Positions 32,090-44,400 are shown, numbered from the stretch's first letter. The stretch: 64,000 nucleotides of DNA from Mytilus galloprovincialis (GCF_965363235.1 NC_134851.1:21232347-21296346), one strand, 5' to 3'. A program made the numbers and translations. The notes: generated from the sequence alone by a model not told the origin.

Positions 32090-32425
32090 TGAGGCATTTT
32101 TCTTAATTTAAAAAAAAGCGATAATTGATTTAGTGTCTTGAAAACATCTTCTGATATACATATATATTAAAATAAAAGAATTAATTCCGTGACAATTTTG
32201 GTATACGTAGCGACAGTTTGCTTAAGTAATTCATTTTCTTTAAACGTGTTGTCTGTTGTTATACTTTAATGTATGCTTTATGTACAACATAAGACTCTTG
32301 TGTCACTTTCAGCTCTCGATATGAACTTAGGCTGTTTCATTAAAGGTCATTAAGATATGGCATCATTAGAACCATGTCAAACATATTGGAGGCCATTGGT
32401 AGTTTAACGACGTCATCGATACTTG
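32090..32425. repeat. Ancient third copy of the segmental-duplication module
   Basis: Diverged match to 50520-50870 and 57530-57860: GATTGATTT/TAATTGATTTAG, CTTGAAAACATCTTCTGATATAC, TAATTCATTTTCTTTA, TGTGTCACTTTCAGCTCTCGATATGAAC and AGTTTAACGACGTCATCGATAC in the same order and spacing. It indicates an older duplication of the locus. Confidence 0.6.
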
Positions 32426-33035
32426 CATACAAAATAAATAAATCATTAATGTATTTGTTATTACTGAGGTTGATATTGATGTCATTTCATCAAGTTATAT
32501 ACCTGGACAATGAAATAAAACAGTGCTTTTGGGACGATTGAATTTAACTTCAGGAACTGCTTGTATGAATGTAGGTGTCTATCAAACTACCATGCCTTTA
32601 ATTGCGTCTCAATAAAACAGTTTTGTAGCAACAATTTGTAACGTGTTCTTTTGCGGTTGTCAAACTGTAAGTCAGAAGCACAAATACACGGGCAGCAACG
32701 TAACAACAGGTTGTCTGATTGTTTTGACAATTGTACATGTTGTAGGACACATAGATCTCAACTTGATGAACATTGTCAGATTTTTACACTGAAGTAAACA
32801 CGACTATATAGCAGTTAATTTTATTCATTGAAAATTATACAACTGTGTGAATGATCAAGGTCCGTTTTCAGAGACAAAGAGACTATGAAATGTCTATCAT
32901 CTTTTCACGATAAGTATGTTGTTGTTCCTGTGCGCATGCGAACACAGCTTCAAATAATATGGTTTTTGTATACTATGTAAAACGTAATCATACGAGTATC
33001 TTGTAAAAGAATTAGGAATAAATGAGCACTCAGGT
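32426..33035. other. Unannotated DNA
   Basis: No gene or repeat recognised. Confidence 0.4.
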
Positions 33036-33935
33036 AAAAAATAATGTAGTAAGTCTTAAAGAGACTACATTAACGACATCACTAAACATGAATTATTAGC
33101 AAACCCTAAAAGATTCTGGGGATTTCTGAAAAGTCAGAAATGCAAATCTGTTTGAGTTTCACCTCTCAATGATACAGATGAACTCAGTCAAAAAGTGATA
33201 GAAAAGCAAACATTCTGAATGATCCATTTTCATCTGTATTCAACACCAGTGAGGATATTAATACCATACATAATAAGAGACAGAGTCTACATAGTATAAT
33301 GAACAAAATAGATGTAACTGAAAATTGTGTACAAAAATTGTTAAGTAACTTGAACATCCACAAAGCAGCTGGTCCAGTCGAGATCCAAAGACTCACCTAG
33401 CAGCAACATTTACCACTTTCTTTCAAGCGTCAATCAATTAAGGCACCATACCGCCATAATGGAAAGAAGCCTTTGTTGTTCTAATTTTCAAGAAAGGAGA
33501 TAAATGACGTGCCAGTAACTACCGTCCAGTTTCATTGACTGTTGCCACATTCAAAATCCTAGAGCACATACTATGCAGTAGTATTGCAAACATCAGGATA
33601 CCCACTGCATCCTAAACGACGCGCAACATGGATTAAGAAAAAAAACGTTCCTGTGAGGCACAACGGATCCTTACAATAGAGGACTTGGATAAAAACATAA
33701 ATCTCGGTAAACAAATTGACCTTATCTTTCTTGATTTTTCCAAGGCATTCAATTATGTCCGTCACGAGAGACTATTGTACAAGACAGAGTACTTTGGTAA
33801 CCCACATACAAAAACATAAATTTGACAAGGATATGATTTTGGCGAATCATAAGTCTTTCATGGCTTCAATGAACATTACATTAAACAGCAAATTGGATGA
33901 ATTGCCTTGTCTGTATTAGATAGTTCCTTATCTTT
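33036..33935 (+). pseudogene. LINE reverse transcriptase relic (Jockey/CR1-like)
   Basis: Broken frames give PKRFWGFLKSQKCKSV, VSPLNDTDELSQKV, NLNIHKAAGP, GTIPP.W-like segments, FKKGD-like text, SNYRPVSLTVATFKILEH, DAQHGLRKK and NKQIDLIFLDFSKAFNYVRH. This is the reverse-transcriptase order of Jockey/CR1-type non-LTR elements, with the FSKAF catalytic block. Every block needs a different frame; no coding potential remains. The element ends near 33800 or is joined there to the Penelope-like relic that follows. Confidence 0.75.
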
Positions 33936-33959
33936 ATCAAATTCCGTCAAATGTCCATC

Positions 33960-34860
33960 AGATTAACATAGATTTTGTCCACAGATAAAGATGACCCTGT
34001 TCCCGAAAACGTCTGGATATCGTAAATTTCGATTTTTCTTTAAAATAAGTTAAATCAAAACTGTTAATTTGTAAACCCTGTATACCACCATTACCCATGT
34101 GAATTTGAAAACTCGGCTAAATCCAATAATCCAAAATATGCTTTCAACATGAAAATGGTACATGTAGAATATAACATAAATTTATTACCGGGACACCGGC
34201 CATACGGCATATTTTGTAAATAATGAACAAAAAAGTAAAATATGCTACACAGAGGACCCAGTGATCAGTATGCTGATGTTTCTAACACACAACATATTTT
34301 GATTGAGACTTTGATCAACAAATTATCGGCGTTCCGTTAGAACGAACTGTGTGCCTCTCCTTTCCGACCTCTTTTTATGTTCATATGAGTCGGAGTTCTT
34401 TCGACAACTTATCAAAAACAAACGTTCAGAGAAGACAGATTATTCAATTTCACATTCAGATATATTGATGATGTTCTTTCCATCAACAATCCAAACTTTT
34501 CTGATTTGGTTTCATTAATACCCACCAGAATATGCAGAACTAGAAATTAAGGACATAACAGACACGGCTTTCTCTGTCTCATTTTTAGACTAATACATCG
34601 AATTTGACATAAGGGGTCATGTCAGTACCAGAATATATGACAAACGAGACGATTTTAATTCCCCTACCTTAGTAGCAATATATACCAACTTCACCTGCGT
34701 ATGGAATATACCTTTTCCCAACTCATACAGTATTCAGGAGCTTGCAGCTGCTACTAAGATTTTGTCACTCGTCACCAGTGTCTAATTAGAAAGTTGATGA
34801 ACCAGGTGTATGTCATAGAACGTCTCATCCTTTTTCGATATAAAAAAAAACAACCCATAA
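33960..34860 (+). pseudogene. Penelope-like reverse transcriptase relic
   Basis: Frames around 34320-34800 give RTNCVPLLSDLFLCSYESEF, HFRYIDDVLSINNPNFSDL (catalytic YIDD), YPPEYAELEIKDITDTAFSV, ISTRIYDKRDDFNSPT-like text and EYTFSQLIQYSGACS. I recognise this block order from Penelope-like elements widespread in marine invertebrates. Single-base shifts separate the blocks. A fragment of the next segment of the same protein type lies on the minus strand at 44884-45102. Confidence 0.6.
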
Positions 34861-36019
34861 GTACTCTAAAATGGCAACTAACTATATAGTATCGTATTGG
34901 TTAAGATAGATAAACTCGATACGAACGTGGTGCTAAAGTATTGATATATAGGATGGAAATGTTGATTCCAAATTTTTTTCAAACCCACAAAATTCTTAAC
35001 AGGGTATAAAAAAGGTAGACAGTTCCTTGTAATATAAATAGCGCTTTGACCTTGTCCATTTGCCTTGAATATCGATAAGCTTCTATCCTTTTCTTTATAG
35101 AATATGTACATCAATCATGTGAAAGATATATATTTAAACATCTCTGTTTATATGTTTATACTCTAAATCTATTGAATACACAATAATCGTTATATTACTT
35201 TTTTATCTACCTCCTACACATTTCTAGGAATATGATTGGTTAAAAGCAACCGTGTATATTCCATTTTGGGTTAGTAAAGCTCCACATTGGGTTAGTTGTC
35301 GGGGCTTATTTCAATTCACGGTTAGTAGTGATGTTAATCCCTTGATAAAAACGACACAGTGTAAAGGAAAATTCTTAAAGCTTTAACAGATGACGAAATA
35401 GATGATGAACGATTGGAATGAACTCACTAAACACATTTAAAGGAAACAAGTTGTCATCGTTGGCATTTGTTTTTGTATACACCCGAACGGAAGTAGGATG
35501 GCTTTGATAGGCCACTCATGTTAAGACAATCGGTAAGATAAATTCGTTACATAGTGTGAAAGTGACCTAATACGATATATATGGGGTAGAAAACTTCAAT
35601 ATTGAATTTACTATTTTGTCACTAGCGCACTATGTAACTTATATTATCCTACAATCAGCTAACTATTTTTTTACAAATAAAAGGTACACACATAAATGTT
35701 TGCTTAATTTGTACTGTACAAATAAAGTGTCCTGTTACCCTGCTTCCATGTTGAGCAAGCGGTAATGTGGGTATTACTTTTTGTGTTACAGTCAATTTTG
35801 GGGTGCACCTCATGGTCCGCGTTTGAACAACTATTTCAACAATTTGGATTTTAACAACTAGAGTTTCAAGCGTCGGGTGTAAAATGTAGGATAAAAACAT
35901 TATACATTTGCATTGTCGGGAAATATAAAGTTTATCTGTATTCACTACGCAACAGGGGAGAAGATCGGTAAGCCTCGCTTTACGTCCTGCTTCTAAAGCT
36001 TATACAACAAAATTTTATA
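34861..36019. other. Unannotated DNA
   Basis: AT-rich. 35270-35335 has a small near-repeat (TTGGGTTAGTAAAGCTCCAC / TTGGGTTAGTTGTCGGGGCT). No gene recognised; the 78- and 96-codon minus-strand frames lack any domain. Confidence 0.4.
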
Positions 36020-36845
36020 TTATTCGACATTGTATGGTATTTTTATACCTGTTCCAGTCCATATGCGTAATGGGACCGTACGCGAATGGTCTGGAACGTA
36101 TGCCTTCTTTTCCAAAAAACACATAAGGTCGGACTGTACGCCACGGTCTGCTAATTTCAAGATGTTGGTCAAGTTTATAAGATACAAAGCAGAACTTTCT
36201 AAACTAAAATCTGCAATCAAAAAGGAATGAAAAATCATGTTAAAATCAAATCAATCAATTTCAACTAAAGTTCAAATAGACAGAAATCTCTAGTTAGAAG
36301 CCAAAAACAAAGCCAAATCAATTTGCATTAAAAAATTAAAAGCTAAAGATATATTTAATTATATCAAAGGTATAGAAAGTGACACACCTATTGGCTTCAT
36401 AAAATGGAAAAAAATGTTCAATCTAAATTCCTTAAGTCATTTATATGATATACTAAACTTTACATTTCACCAGATAAATGATAACAAACTACAAATGTTT
36501 AGGTGGAAATTGATCAATTATATATTACCATGTAAGCAACTGCTTTATCAATGGAAAATAATGAAGGATAATCAATGTCATGTATGTCACCAAGTAGACT
36601 ATTATAATCATTTTTAAGAGTGTGAATTTTTACAAGAATTTTGGATTAAAGTTGGGTTACTACTAGATAAAATAAAAATATGTACACATATTTTATCAAT
36701 GCAAAATTTAAAACTTGGATACAAAATTCATGACAGTTCATATTTTGATATTAATATGTTGTTAACAAATGTTTCATTTGCTGTTTACAAAAGTAATTAT
36801 GCATCAGAGTTTTATGACCAAGTTTTTGTGTAGGTATATGTGTGT
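36020..36845 (+). pseudogene. LINE C-terminal relic (zf-RVT domain)
   Basis: Frames give MLVKFIRYKAELSKLKSAIK, FNLNSLSHLYDILNFTFHQI, LQMFRWKLINYILPCKQLLY, CHVCHQVDYYNHF and, after a shift, CEFLQEFWIKVGLLLDKI. The Cys-x2-Cys...His...Cys pattern followed by FW matches the C-terminal zf-RVT domain also present at 28800-28960, so this is the tail of another L1/Tx1-like element. The upstream 36030-36160 segment (MYGIFIPVPVHMRNGTVREW) is not recognised. Confidence 0.6.
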
Positions 36846-38470
36846 GTGGGTGTTTATGTGAAAGTTAAGACATTATACTTGTAGAGCAATATTATGTTTC
36901 TCATGTTTTATGTATAGTGTTTCTCTGTTTACACAAAACGATTGGCAATATTTTAACAAAGTATCTACAAAAGCTCATTCTTTATCCATGTTTTTGATCA
37001 TGTTAACTCATCATAAGAATGTCATCAATGATTGATATATACTCATATAATGCTTCAAGTTTTCAGTATTTTGTAGCGTGTACAAGTTATTTCATTAAAT
37101 TTAAAACTTACCAAATGAGTTAAGAATACTCCAACATACAAGAATGAATCAAAAACACGTGTTCGATATACATAACAAACATCTATACAACGTGATATAC
37201 AATTAAAATAAGTAGAAAAACGTAAACAGAGAGAACGTATGTTTTCAGGATTTATTTCTATGCAGATTTTGTAAACTATATAGATTGTAATATTTTATTA
37301 ACCACTGTTGAAACTTATAATTAGTTTATCTTGTGAATCCCCTGGTTGATTTGATAATTCATACACAAGGATAAACCTATTTGAGATAGTTGTACCTTTT
37401 GGAGTATTTGTTAACAACCAATTGTGCAATAAACTGAATAATTATTAAAAATAAAAAGACAAATGTATACTACAAATTAACATAACTGAAATCTCTAATT
37501 AATTTGAAATTTATAATTGAAAATATATAAAAAAACTTAATATTTTATCTATTTAAAAAAAGTCACGTTGATTGATTCTGTTAAGGTCCAGTATTTGGTA
37601 TGTCAGTAATACGTGAGATTTAGTTATGCTCACTCAAATTGAAGTTATAGAATGTTTACATAATGTTGGTAGAAAGCTTTTAGAATATTTAGGAATTTTA
37701 CTATAAAAACCGCCAAAGATACTGGACAAAAACCATATTAAAAAAATCCATGGATAATACAATGAGCAAAGATATCAAAAACGTGTCGAAATCTCAAGCA
37801 AAGAGGGAATTACTAAGGGTGCTTTGTTACTCTAATATTTTCAGTTTTTGATAGAACCCTTCTCGATTATCATGTAGGATTAATTAATGATACATTTCCC
37901 TTTATTCGTCTAATTTAAATAATATAAATTTTATAAATTCAATAAGTGATTTTGATAAATGTTTGTTTTAAATTAACTCATATGGTCCAAAGACTTTTGA
38001 AGTCGAGTTCATCCTGGACCATATGAGTATACGGTTTGACCATACGAGTATTCGCATACGGTCCGAATACTTATATGGTCTGTAACATATACATGATATT
38101 CAATAAAACAAATTACCTGTGACAATATAAACGTCACACAAAAAAGTGACGTTGATACATTTGTGGGACGCGCAGTTAGTATGTACTTTGATTGTGGTGA
38201 ACTGGTTAACTGTGGTAAATTTAAGGAAGATATTCGTTGCTATTCTGTTGTTTACATGTTTACATATTGTAATGTACTGTTATATAATTTATTTACGTCT
38301 TGCTCTGTCCTGAATGTTTTGCGTTATATTTGTACTGTATTCCTGCCACGTAATGTTGTCATTTAAGTGATATATTTAACATTGCCATGAACGCGGGAAG
38401 TTTGGATAGACATAACACCAGGTTTAAACAACTATTTTGTCTTAAAATGTCCTGTACAAAGTGAGGAAAT
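36846..38470. other. Unannotated DNA with an inverted-repeat cluster
   Basis: No gene. Around 37978-38085 ACTCATATGGTCC and GGACCATATGAGT face each other, followed by several CGTATGGTC/GACCATACG variants, giving a compact set of imperfect palindromes. The rest is AT-rich and unrecognised. Confidence 0.45.
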
Positions 38471-38660
38471 TGACAGTTGTTATAAAATAGTCTGTTTCTA
38501 TGTATGTTGGCGTTTGTATGTGTTGCACTTCAGTGTTTCTGTTGTTCCGTTGTTTTCCTCATATGTGTGACGTGTTTCCTCCAGTGCTTAACGCTGTTTC
38601 TTTGATTTGGTTTCGCTTACTCGATTCAGGACAATTGTACAGTGGTATACTTCTGTTATG
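38471..38660 (+). repeat. Interspersed repeat, AGCGGTATACTAC family 5' type segment
   Basis: TTTCTATGTATGTTGGCGTT ... GTGTTTCTGTTGTTCCGTTG ... ATTCGGG; matches 59635-59800 (TTTCTATGTACGTTGGCGGG, TTTCTGTTGTTCG). Diverged. Confidence 0.5.
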
Positions 38661-38949
38661 TTTTTTTTAATTCGGGTTCATCGTTCATAGAAAAACATAT
38701 GACGTAGGAGAATGGCCAGAACAACACATGACTTTGTCGATTAATGACATATAATTTATTCACATTTTTCAACAGTTGTGTACTAAAAGCGTTTGAAGAA
38801 TGTCATAATATAATATCTTCCTTATTGAAGCAATAATACACTTAAACAAGTAAGCTGATGGTATCTCATTGTTATTATCAATATTTACATAACTAAATAA
38901 ATCCTATCTAAGGTTTTGATAAACAGTTCATTCATTTGAAATTATCAGA

Positions 38950-39084
38950 TTATTACATGGCATTTTTCATATCGCATATATTATCAGCCCTAGGTTCAAA
39001 ATCAGCCCAAGAGCCGCATGGCTTGGGGGCTGATATTGACCGAGGGCTGATAATACATGCGATATGATAAATGACATGTTATGA
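38950..39084. repeat. Foldback element with ~65-bp arms
   Basis: 38950-39017 and 39020-39084 are imperfect inverted copies (CATATCGCATATATTATCAG ... versus CTGATAATACATGCGATATG, with AATCAGCCCAAGAGCC pairing with GGCTTGGGGGCTGAT). Long hairpin, non-coding. I recognise the 'ATCAGCCC' hairpin as a bivalve repeat. Confidence 0.8.
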
Positions 39085-40339
39085 TCTTTTTATCATATAC
39101 TTCAACAATGGAGAAAAAAGAAACAGATTCATATATTGATCCTTTTACGTGGTTCCCAAATAGAAATCCAAACAGTGAAATTTCACGGACGTCGGATCCC
39201 AAATTTAGTACATATATGAAATTGTTCTATCATATGCCTCAACAGAGAAGAAACATATTTTAATATAATAATATGGCCGAATTAAACGACAAAAATAGAC
39301 ATAATGGACACTCTTTGAAAAGGTCAACTTTTTAAAAGTACCTTTCTAAAGTATGTTTGAAATTTCTACAAATGAATTTGTTTCATAATTAGTTTGTTTA
39401 TTGTTTGTTTTTTTGATTTTTTAAATTTAAATTTTTATTATTTTACACACTTTACCTTCCAGTATCCAAATAATTGTTTTGTGCAATACTTTGTAATGTT
39501 TTTCACCGGAATGCCATGCGACAACGTTACTGAAAGGCATGTGATAAAAGTCGAAACATCTGATAAATTGTTCATATCAGCCTGCTAGGCACCAATTCGA
39601 AAAAATGAAATTTACGTTAATTTAATGCTATAAACATACAGTAAAAATCATATGTTATTTAGTCTGAGTATATGATAAAAGTACACATTGTATGACTAGC
39701 GCTATGTATAAGTCGAAAGGACATATTCCAACTTGTTTTCCGTTTACATGGTTAAGAACATTATTTACTGATGTTTTCAATCTTATTCTGTTATAGGAAA
39801 TATTTATCAACAACTTTAAGCATTTCAGAACTATATTAAGTATCATAATAAAGATAATTGCGATTGCGATTATGAATTAAACAGTTTAAATTAAGGTTAT
39901 AATCTTATGCTATAATGTTTTTGATAAAAACAGAGAGATATTAAAGTTGTTTAGATCATCTTCAAGTTTCATATGTTTTTTCATTTGTTTAGTGACACTA
40001 TTGTATAAGCATGAATACCATATGTACCTGGAGAGATTTACTTGTGAAAGCATCCATTCTCACTCATTTTGGAGATTTTGCGATTCTTCATTTTTTATTT
40101 GTTACATTGAATTGTCTCCCTTGAAATTAAAAACTATTTATTTCTTAATATTCTTCTTTACACACTTGCTAAATATTAGTAACTTGTGGACTTTTCTTAA
40201 CCGTGTCACTGTCATTAAATCAAAAACTGCAACCTTTGGTTTATATTCTTTATTACAGCAATTGCAAAATTGTTATGTTTTGACTAACAATTTCTTTTTG
40301 AAATATGAAAAAGTGATATAACAAAATACCAAACTTTAA
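39085..40339. other. Unannotated DNA
   Basis: A 124-codon frame (39947-40321) is hydrophobic and Phe/Leu/Ser-rich without any domain. It shows no splice context or family match and is probably chance. Nothing else recognised. Confidence 0.4.
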
Positions 40340-40905
40340 AAAAAAATCTAAATGGGAAGTACCTTATCAAATAGCTAAATCAAAAACCAAAACACACGAG
40401 ACAGCTGTCGCATTTCTGACTTGGTAAAGGAATTGTATTATAAGTAAATAAACTCATCATACATACCAGTATTACATTTTGTATAAACGCCAGACGCGCG
40501 TTTCGTCTACCAAAGACTCATAAGTGACGCTCGAATCCAAAAAAGTAAAAAAGGCCAAATAAAACACGACGATGAAGAACATTGAGGACAACAATTTCGA
40601 GAAGTTTTGCCAAATACAGCTAAGGTCATTTATTCCTGAGGTAAAAGCCTTGATATTTCAAAACATCAAAAGTTTTGTTAACAGTTAATTTATAAATATG
40701 ACCATATAAATGATTATTCATGACAGCACAGAAGTTCTGACTATTGAGCTGGTGATACCTTCGGGGAATTAAAACTCCACCAGCAGTGGCATCGACCCAG
40801 TGGTTGTAAAAAAAATCTCATCATGGATACCAGGATTAATTGAGGATAAAACCTGGGTTTATAGTCCGTTAAACCTCTCATTTGTACTCTGTCTAGTTAC
40901 AACAT
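40340..40905 (+). repeat. Interspersed repeats, CGCGCGTTTCGTCTAC family copy 2 and neighbours
   Basis: 40340-40437 resembles the CAAAACACA..CTGACTTGGTA segment of the 1518 repeat. 40437-40790 is a long copy of the CCAGACGCGCGTTTCGTCTAC family extending to ACTCCACCAGCAGTGGCATC. 40835-40900 resembles the AACCTGGTTTATAG segment of 1690-1760. Three nested or adjacent repeats. Confidence 0.75.
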
Positions 40906-41599
40906 CGGTAATTAAAAATAAGCACAATATTATATGCTACTTATATTTATGTGCTTCTACTCCCAGGGATTTCGTTATAATTGATGCACCGTATGGAGAA
41001 TTTACATTCGCGTGTTATCTTTTGCGAATGGTCTGTGTATGTGTAACCGAGAGGTTTACTGAATTTTACATTGAAAAAGCTTCATTTGACATTAAAAAAT
41101 GATAATTTTAATCTATTCGTTACATACTCAATGTTACACATTAAAATTAAACGAAAGACGGATATTGTATTCTAGGTATTTATGTTTTATAAGTTCAATC
41201 AATAAACCAATCATAAATGCAAAGTGCCTTTTGATTCCAAATTATCGCTCCGTCACTAGAAAGTTGTGATCAAATGCCATGATGTCATAAATTTATAATT
41301 ATGGTGCCGTTTATATATTAATATATTTCACTAAGAATAGTATCTGTGAAAAGAGAAACGATTTTGAAAAACTTGGTATACTTTTTTTTTTAAAAGCACT
41401 GTTTTAAATTTAACCTACTACATCGTACCTAAGTAACATATTCTAGAAACTAACATAACCGTTAAGATTGAGTAAATGTTTAAATAAAATTACTATGGTA
41501 GAAATCTTTTATCCTAATTACTCTTTCATGAATATAGCTCATTATGTTAAAATTAACATTTTAAAGGAACATTGAATTTTGTGACGTACATTAAGTACA
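40906..41599. other. Intergenic DNA downstream of toxin-like gene A
   Basis: AT-rich, no gene recognised. No clear AATAAA on the minus strand close to the stop codon of gene A was seen. Confidence 0.4.
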
Positions 41600-42883
41600 T
41601 TATTCCCCCATAGATTCAAAAATGAAGTAGCCCCTTTCTCCCGGATTCCCATCGGATCCTTTTAACTTTGAAAACCAAGAGTTTGATATGTATGCATAGC
41701 TACAAGGCCACTGTTTTGGGGACATCACGAAATGGCCATCCTTTAACCTCAGTATCTTCCATTGGGCTTGTGGACCTATCTGTCTAGATGCTTCATTATA
41801 GCCTCTACATGTTCTGTGATATGGCATGAGAACATACCAAGATGGCCATCTGATAGAGAAAATTGTGAATATGCTATCTTCCGCTGATACTTCTTGAAAT
41901 CTAAAAAGATGTTGATTTTTGTTCGGATTAAGTGAACCCCGCATAGAACCCGTCACATTACGTGACATTATAAGCCAAAAGTGGTTCCTCCCTTTTGATT
42001 TAATGGCAAACGTACCCTGTAAATAGTGAGTTAATCGTTGGAATTCCATTCCTAAACTTCTAACAAATGTTGAAATTTCTATGTGTTCTGAAGGATTAAA
42101 AACAGATAACAATGTAATTGTTTTATAATCAGGTTCTGTAAGAAACTTAAGAAATTGTTTATGTATTTCATCTTCCTTTTTAATAGTATTTCTTATGGCA
42201 TCGCTTGTGTGTGCTATCTCGGAGTCAGTCATTTTCCAAACACCAAGCCATTTCTTTGTACATGATGTTAAAACTGAGATTATTCGCCACAACATAGATG
42301 ATCGAATCACTGCTATTCTTACATATAGAATTACAATGCATATTATTCTTTTTGCCTCGGCAACATCTTGAAATTTTATTCCGTTTTCTATTTTGCATCT
42401 TAAATTTCCTAGCATTTCTGAGCCCTGATATAGATCTATTACCGACATCATATGATCAATATCTTTTTGGTTCACATCCTGGCATTTAGACTCCAGAGTA
42501 CTGAGATAATAATCTGAAACATAAAATGTTGCAAGTATACCTTTGACCTTTGATTTTAGTTCTTCTGCTACAATGTCATTCATAATAGTAGATTCAATAT
42601 TTTGATTGTCTTTCCATATTGTACCTAAAATTGCAGAGCATACAGATATTATTCCACCTGCATGTTGACCAAAACCCGGAAGGTCTGCATCAGCCATTAT
42701 GGAAACAATTTTCAGGCTAGCTACCATAACATCGCATGTCATCCTACTTAGCAAAACAGGGATTACAGCTGCAATGTTTTTAACTGCCTCGACAGTTTTC
42801 TTATCTCCCATTCCATTTCTAAATTTATCGCTATATTTTGTTGTTGATAAGAACTCTTCAATATCTTTGAGGTAAGTTTCCAT
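41600..42883 (-). CDS. Toxin-like protein, copy A (candidate pore-forming family)
   Basis: 427 codons, one uninterrupted coding exon. ATG at 42883 is 20 bases after a splice acceptor (CGTTTTCTTTCAG), and the paralogue uses the same start. No signal peptide. Residues 1-300 look all-helical, with a hydrophobic, glycine-containing segment at ~55-90 (LKIVSIMADAD, GGIISVCSAILGTIW) and another at ~180-205. Residues ~300-424 form a Trp-rich, probably all-beta domain (RWPSWYVLM, IGPQAQWKILRLKDGHF, GSDGNPGERGYFIF). A helical N-domain with a hydrophobic hairpin followed by this type of C-domain recalls the box-jellyfish toxin family and the N-terminal helical bundle of insecticidal crystal toxins. The assignment is from recall and needs a profile search. 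It could serve defence or be intracellular. Paralogue: 53770-55107. Confidence 0.7.
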   Translation of the reverse strand: METYLKDIEEFLSTTKYSDKFRNGMGDKKTVEAVKNIAAVIPVLLSRMTCDVMVASLKIVSIMADADLPGFGQHAGGIISVCSAILGTIWKDNQNIESTIMNDIVAEELKSKVKGILATFYVSDYYLSTLESKCQDVNQKDIDHMMSVIDLYQGSEMLGNLRCKIENGIKFQDVAEAKRIICIVILYVRIAVIRSSMLWRIISVLTSCTKKWLGVWKMTDSEIAHTSDAIRNTIKKEDEIHKQFLKFLTEPDYKTITLLSVFNPSEHIEISTFVRSLGMEFQRLTHYLQGTFAIKSKGRNHFWLIMSRNVTGSMRGSLNPNKNQHLFRFQEVSAEDSIFTIFSIRWPSWYVLMPYHRTCRGYNEASRQIGPQAQWKILRLKDGHFVMSPKQWPCSYAYISNSWFSKLKGSDGNPGERGYFIFESMGE

Positions 42884-43154
42884 ACTGTTTCAAGGTTTAG
42901 TATCTGAAAGAAAACGATCAAATGTCTACACATATACAGAAGTGTTTATCATTTATCATTATGAGAACTAGTGATCAACACAACATTTGAGCTTTTACCA
43001 TAACTTAATTAATGTATGTAGTCGTTTTAAACCTCTCCTATAAAACCACTTGACCTTTTGAAAGCACCAACTGCCAACTTCTGTATGAGCATTCTCTTTG
43101 TTCATGTTGTGGCATGATTTCATTTTTTTAATGTTAGAAGTTTAACGTTGTCCA

Positions 43155-43400
43155 GTAATGTATAAACTCATTATATATATCAGACTTTAAATTATGTACG
43201 CAATACGAGTATTTTGTCTACTTAAAACTCAATAGTGACGCTCACAAAAGTACCAAAAAAAACCCTGCATGACGAAAGGTATTGACAAATAAAGCAAAAT
43301 TCATCTTTTCCTTGGTTATAAAGTTTTGTTAAAAGTTGATATACAATTATGACTATATTAAAGATAATTCATGTCAAAACAGAAATGATGACGACTGCAA
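43155..43400 (+). repeat. Degraded CGCGCGTTTCGTCTAC-family copy
   Basis: AAACTCATTATATATATCAG, then TTGTCTACTTAAAACTCAAT, AGTGACGCTC and GATAATTCATGTCAAAACAG: the family order with many substitutions. The similarly decayed copy at 55335-55510 occupies the matching place in unit B, so this insertion predates the gene duplication. Confidence 0.6.
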
Positions 43401-43819
43401 TTGTTAAAACCTGGTTGCTGCTGCTTTAAGCAGACGTAAAAAGTTATAGTTTAGGTTCTATCGTCCTATCTTGTACGTTACCAATTTGAGAAATGGCATG
43501 CATTCCTCAGATATGATATTATCAGTCTACTTTGTGAATATCTAGCTTACAGTGTATCAGTGTATCAACAATTGAATGAATAATTAGTTCCGGTTGTCAA
43601 CTATTTTTGTACACAGTTAAATGTGCTATTTTTCTATCCAATTTGGTCCTTTATCTCCTAGCGTGTTAAAGTTTAAAGCAGCTTGGCATTCAAATGAAGG
43701 TTCTGAGTATTCCAAATGCAGGTAAATCCAGAAAAAAGCTTCGTATGCATTTGAAAAGCTTTGTTTTTCTTAACTATTTCTTTACTGTTATAATAGGACA
43801 ATTAAAATGAGTCATCAGT

Positions 43820-43875
43820 GATCATAGTTTCGAATAGCGGTATACTATTGTTGCCTTTATTCTGCAAATTGCAAC
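43820..43875 (+). repeat. Fragment of AGCGGTATACTAC family
   Basis: CGAATAGCGGTATACTATTG and TTGCCTTTATT, the terminal segment of the family also at 61780-62070. Confidence 0.55.
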
Positions 43876-44029
43876 GACTATAAAAACCGGTAGATGATCA
43901 TAATAAAAAAAGAGATTGTGGTCTTGTGGAAGTCCTTTAACATATCTTTCGACCGCATAGCAAATAGATGCTCTTAAAAAGAGCGTTACACTCACCTAAT
44001 AATGGGCAAACATAAAAAACCAGATATGG

Positions 44030-44400
44030 TATGCATGGTTGCCAATAAAACAACTTTCAACAAAAGACCAAATGGCAAAGAAATTAACAGCTTTATGTCA
44101 CCAACAATGCAAAAAAAGCCCATACCACATATTCAGCTATAAAAATCCATGAAATCAAAAATGTAAAACAATTCAAACAAGAAACCTAACAGCCGTATTA
44201 ATTAACAAGAAAATAAACGAAAAACAAACATAATACAGCAACAAACGACAACAACTGAATAGCAGCTTACTTTTGACAGGCGGAACACACATACATAATA
44301 TGGCTGGTTTAAACATGTGACAGGGATCTAAATCCAACTTGTATTGTCTCAGCTCTGATTGTAAGTATGTGCATTCGTAAACCCCACAGCACATTCAAAC
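44030..44400 (-). repeat. Interspersed repeat, ATTGGCAATCATACCAC family, decayed
   Basis: On the minus strand it carries GGTTGCCA..., TTGGTCTTTTG and TTGGATTTAGATCCCTGTCA. Collinear with 48960-49300 but more diverged. The 73-codon minus frame here is not a gene. Confidence 0.65.

Noticed and set aside
39947-40321. 124-codon plus-strand ORF
   Set aside because: Composition follows the AT-rich background, with no domain, splice context or paralogue.
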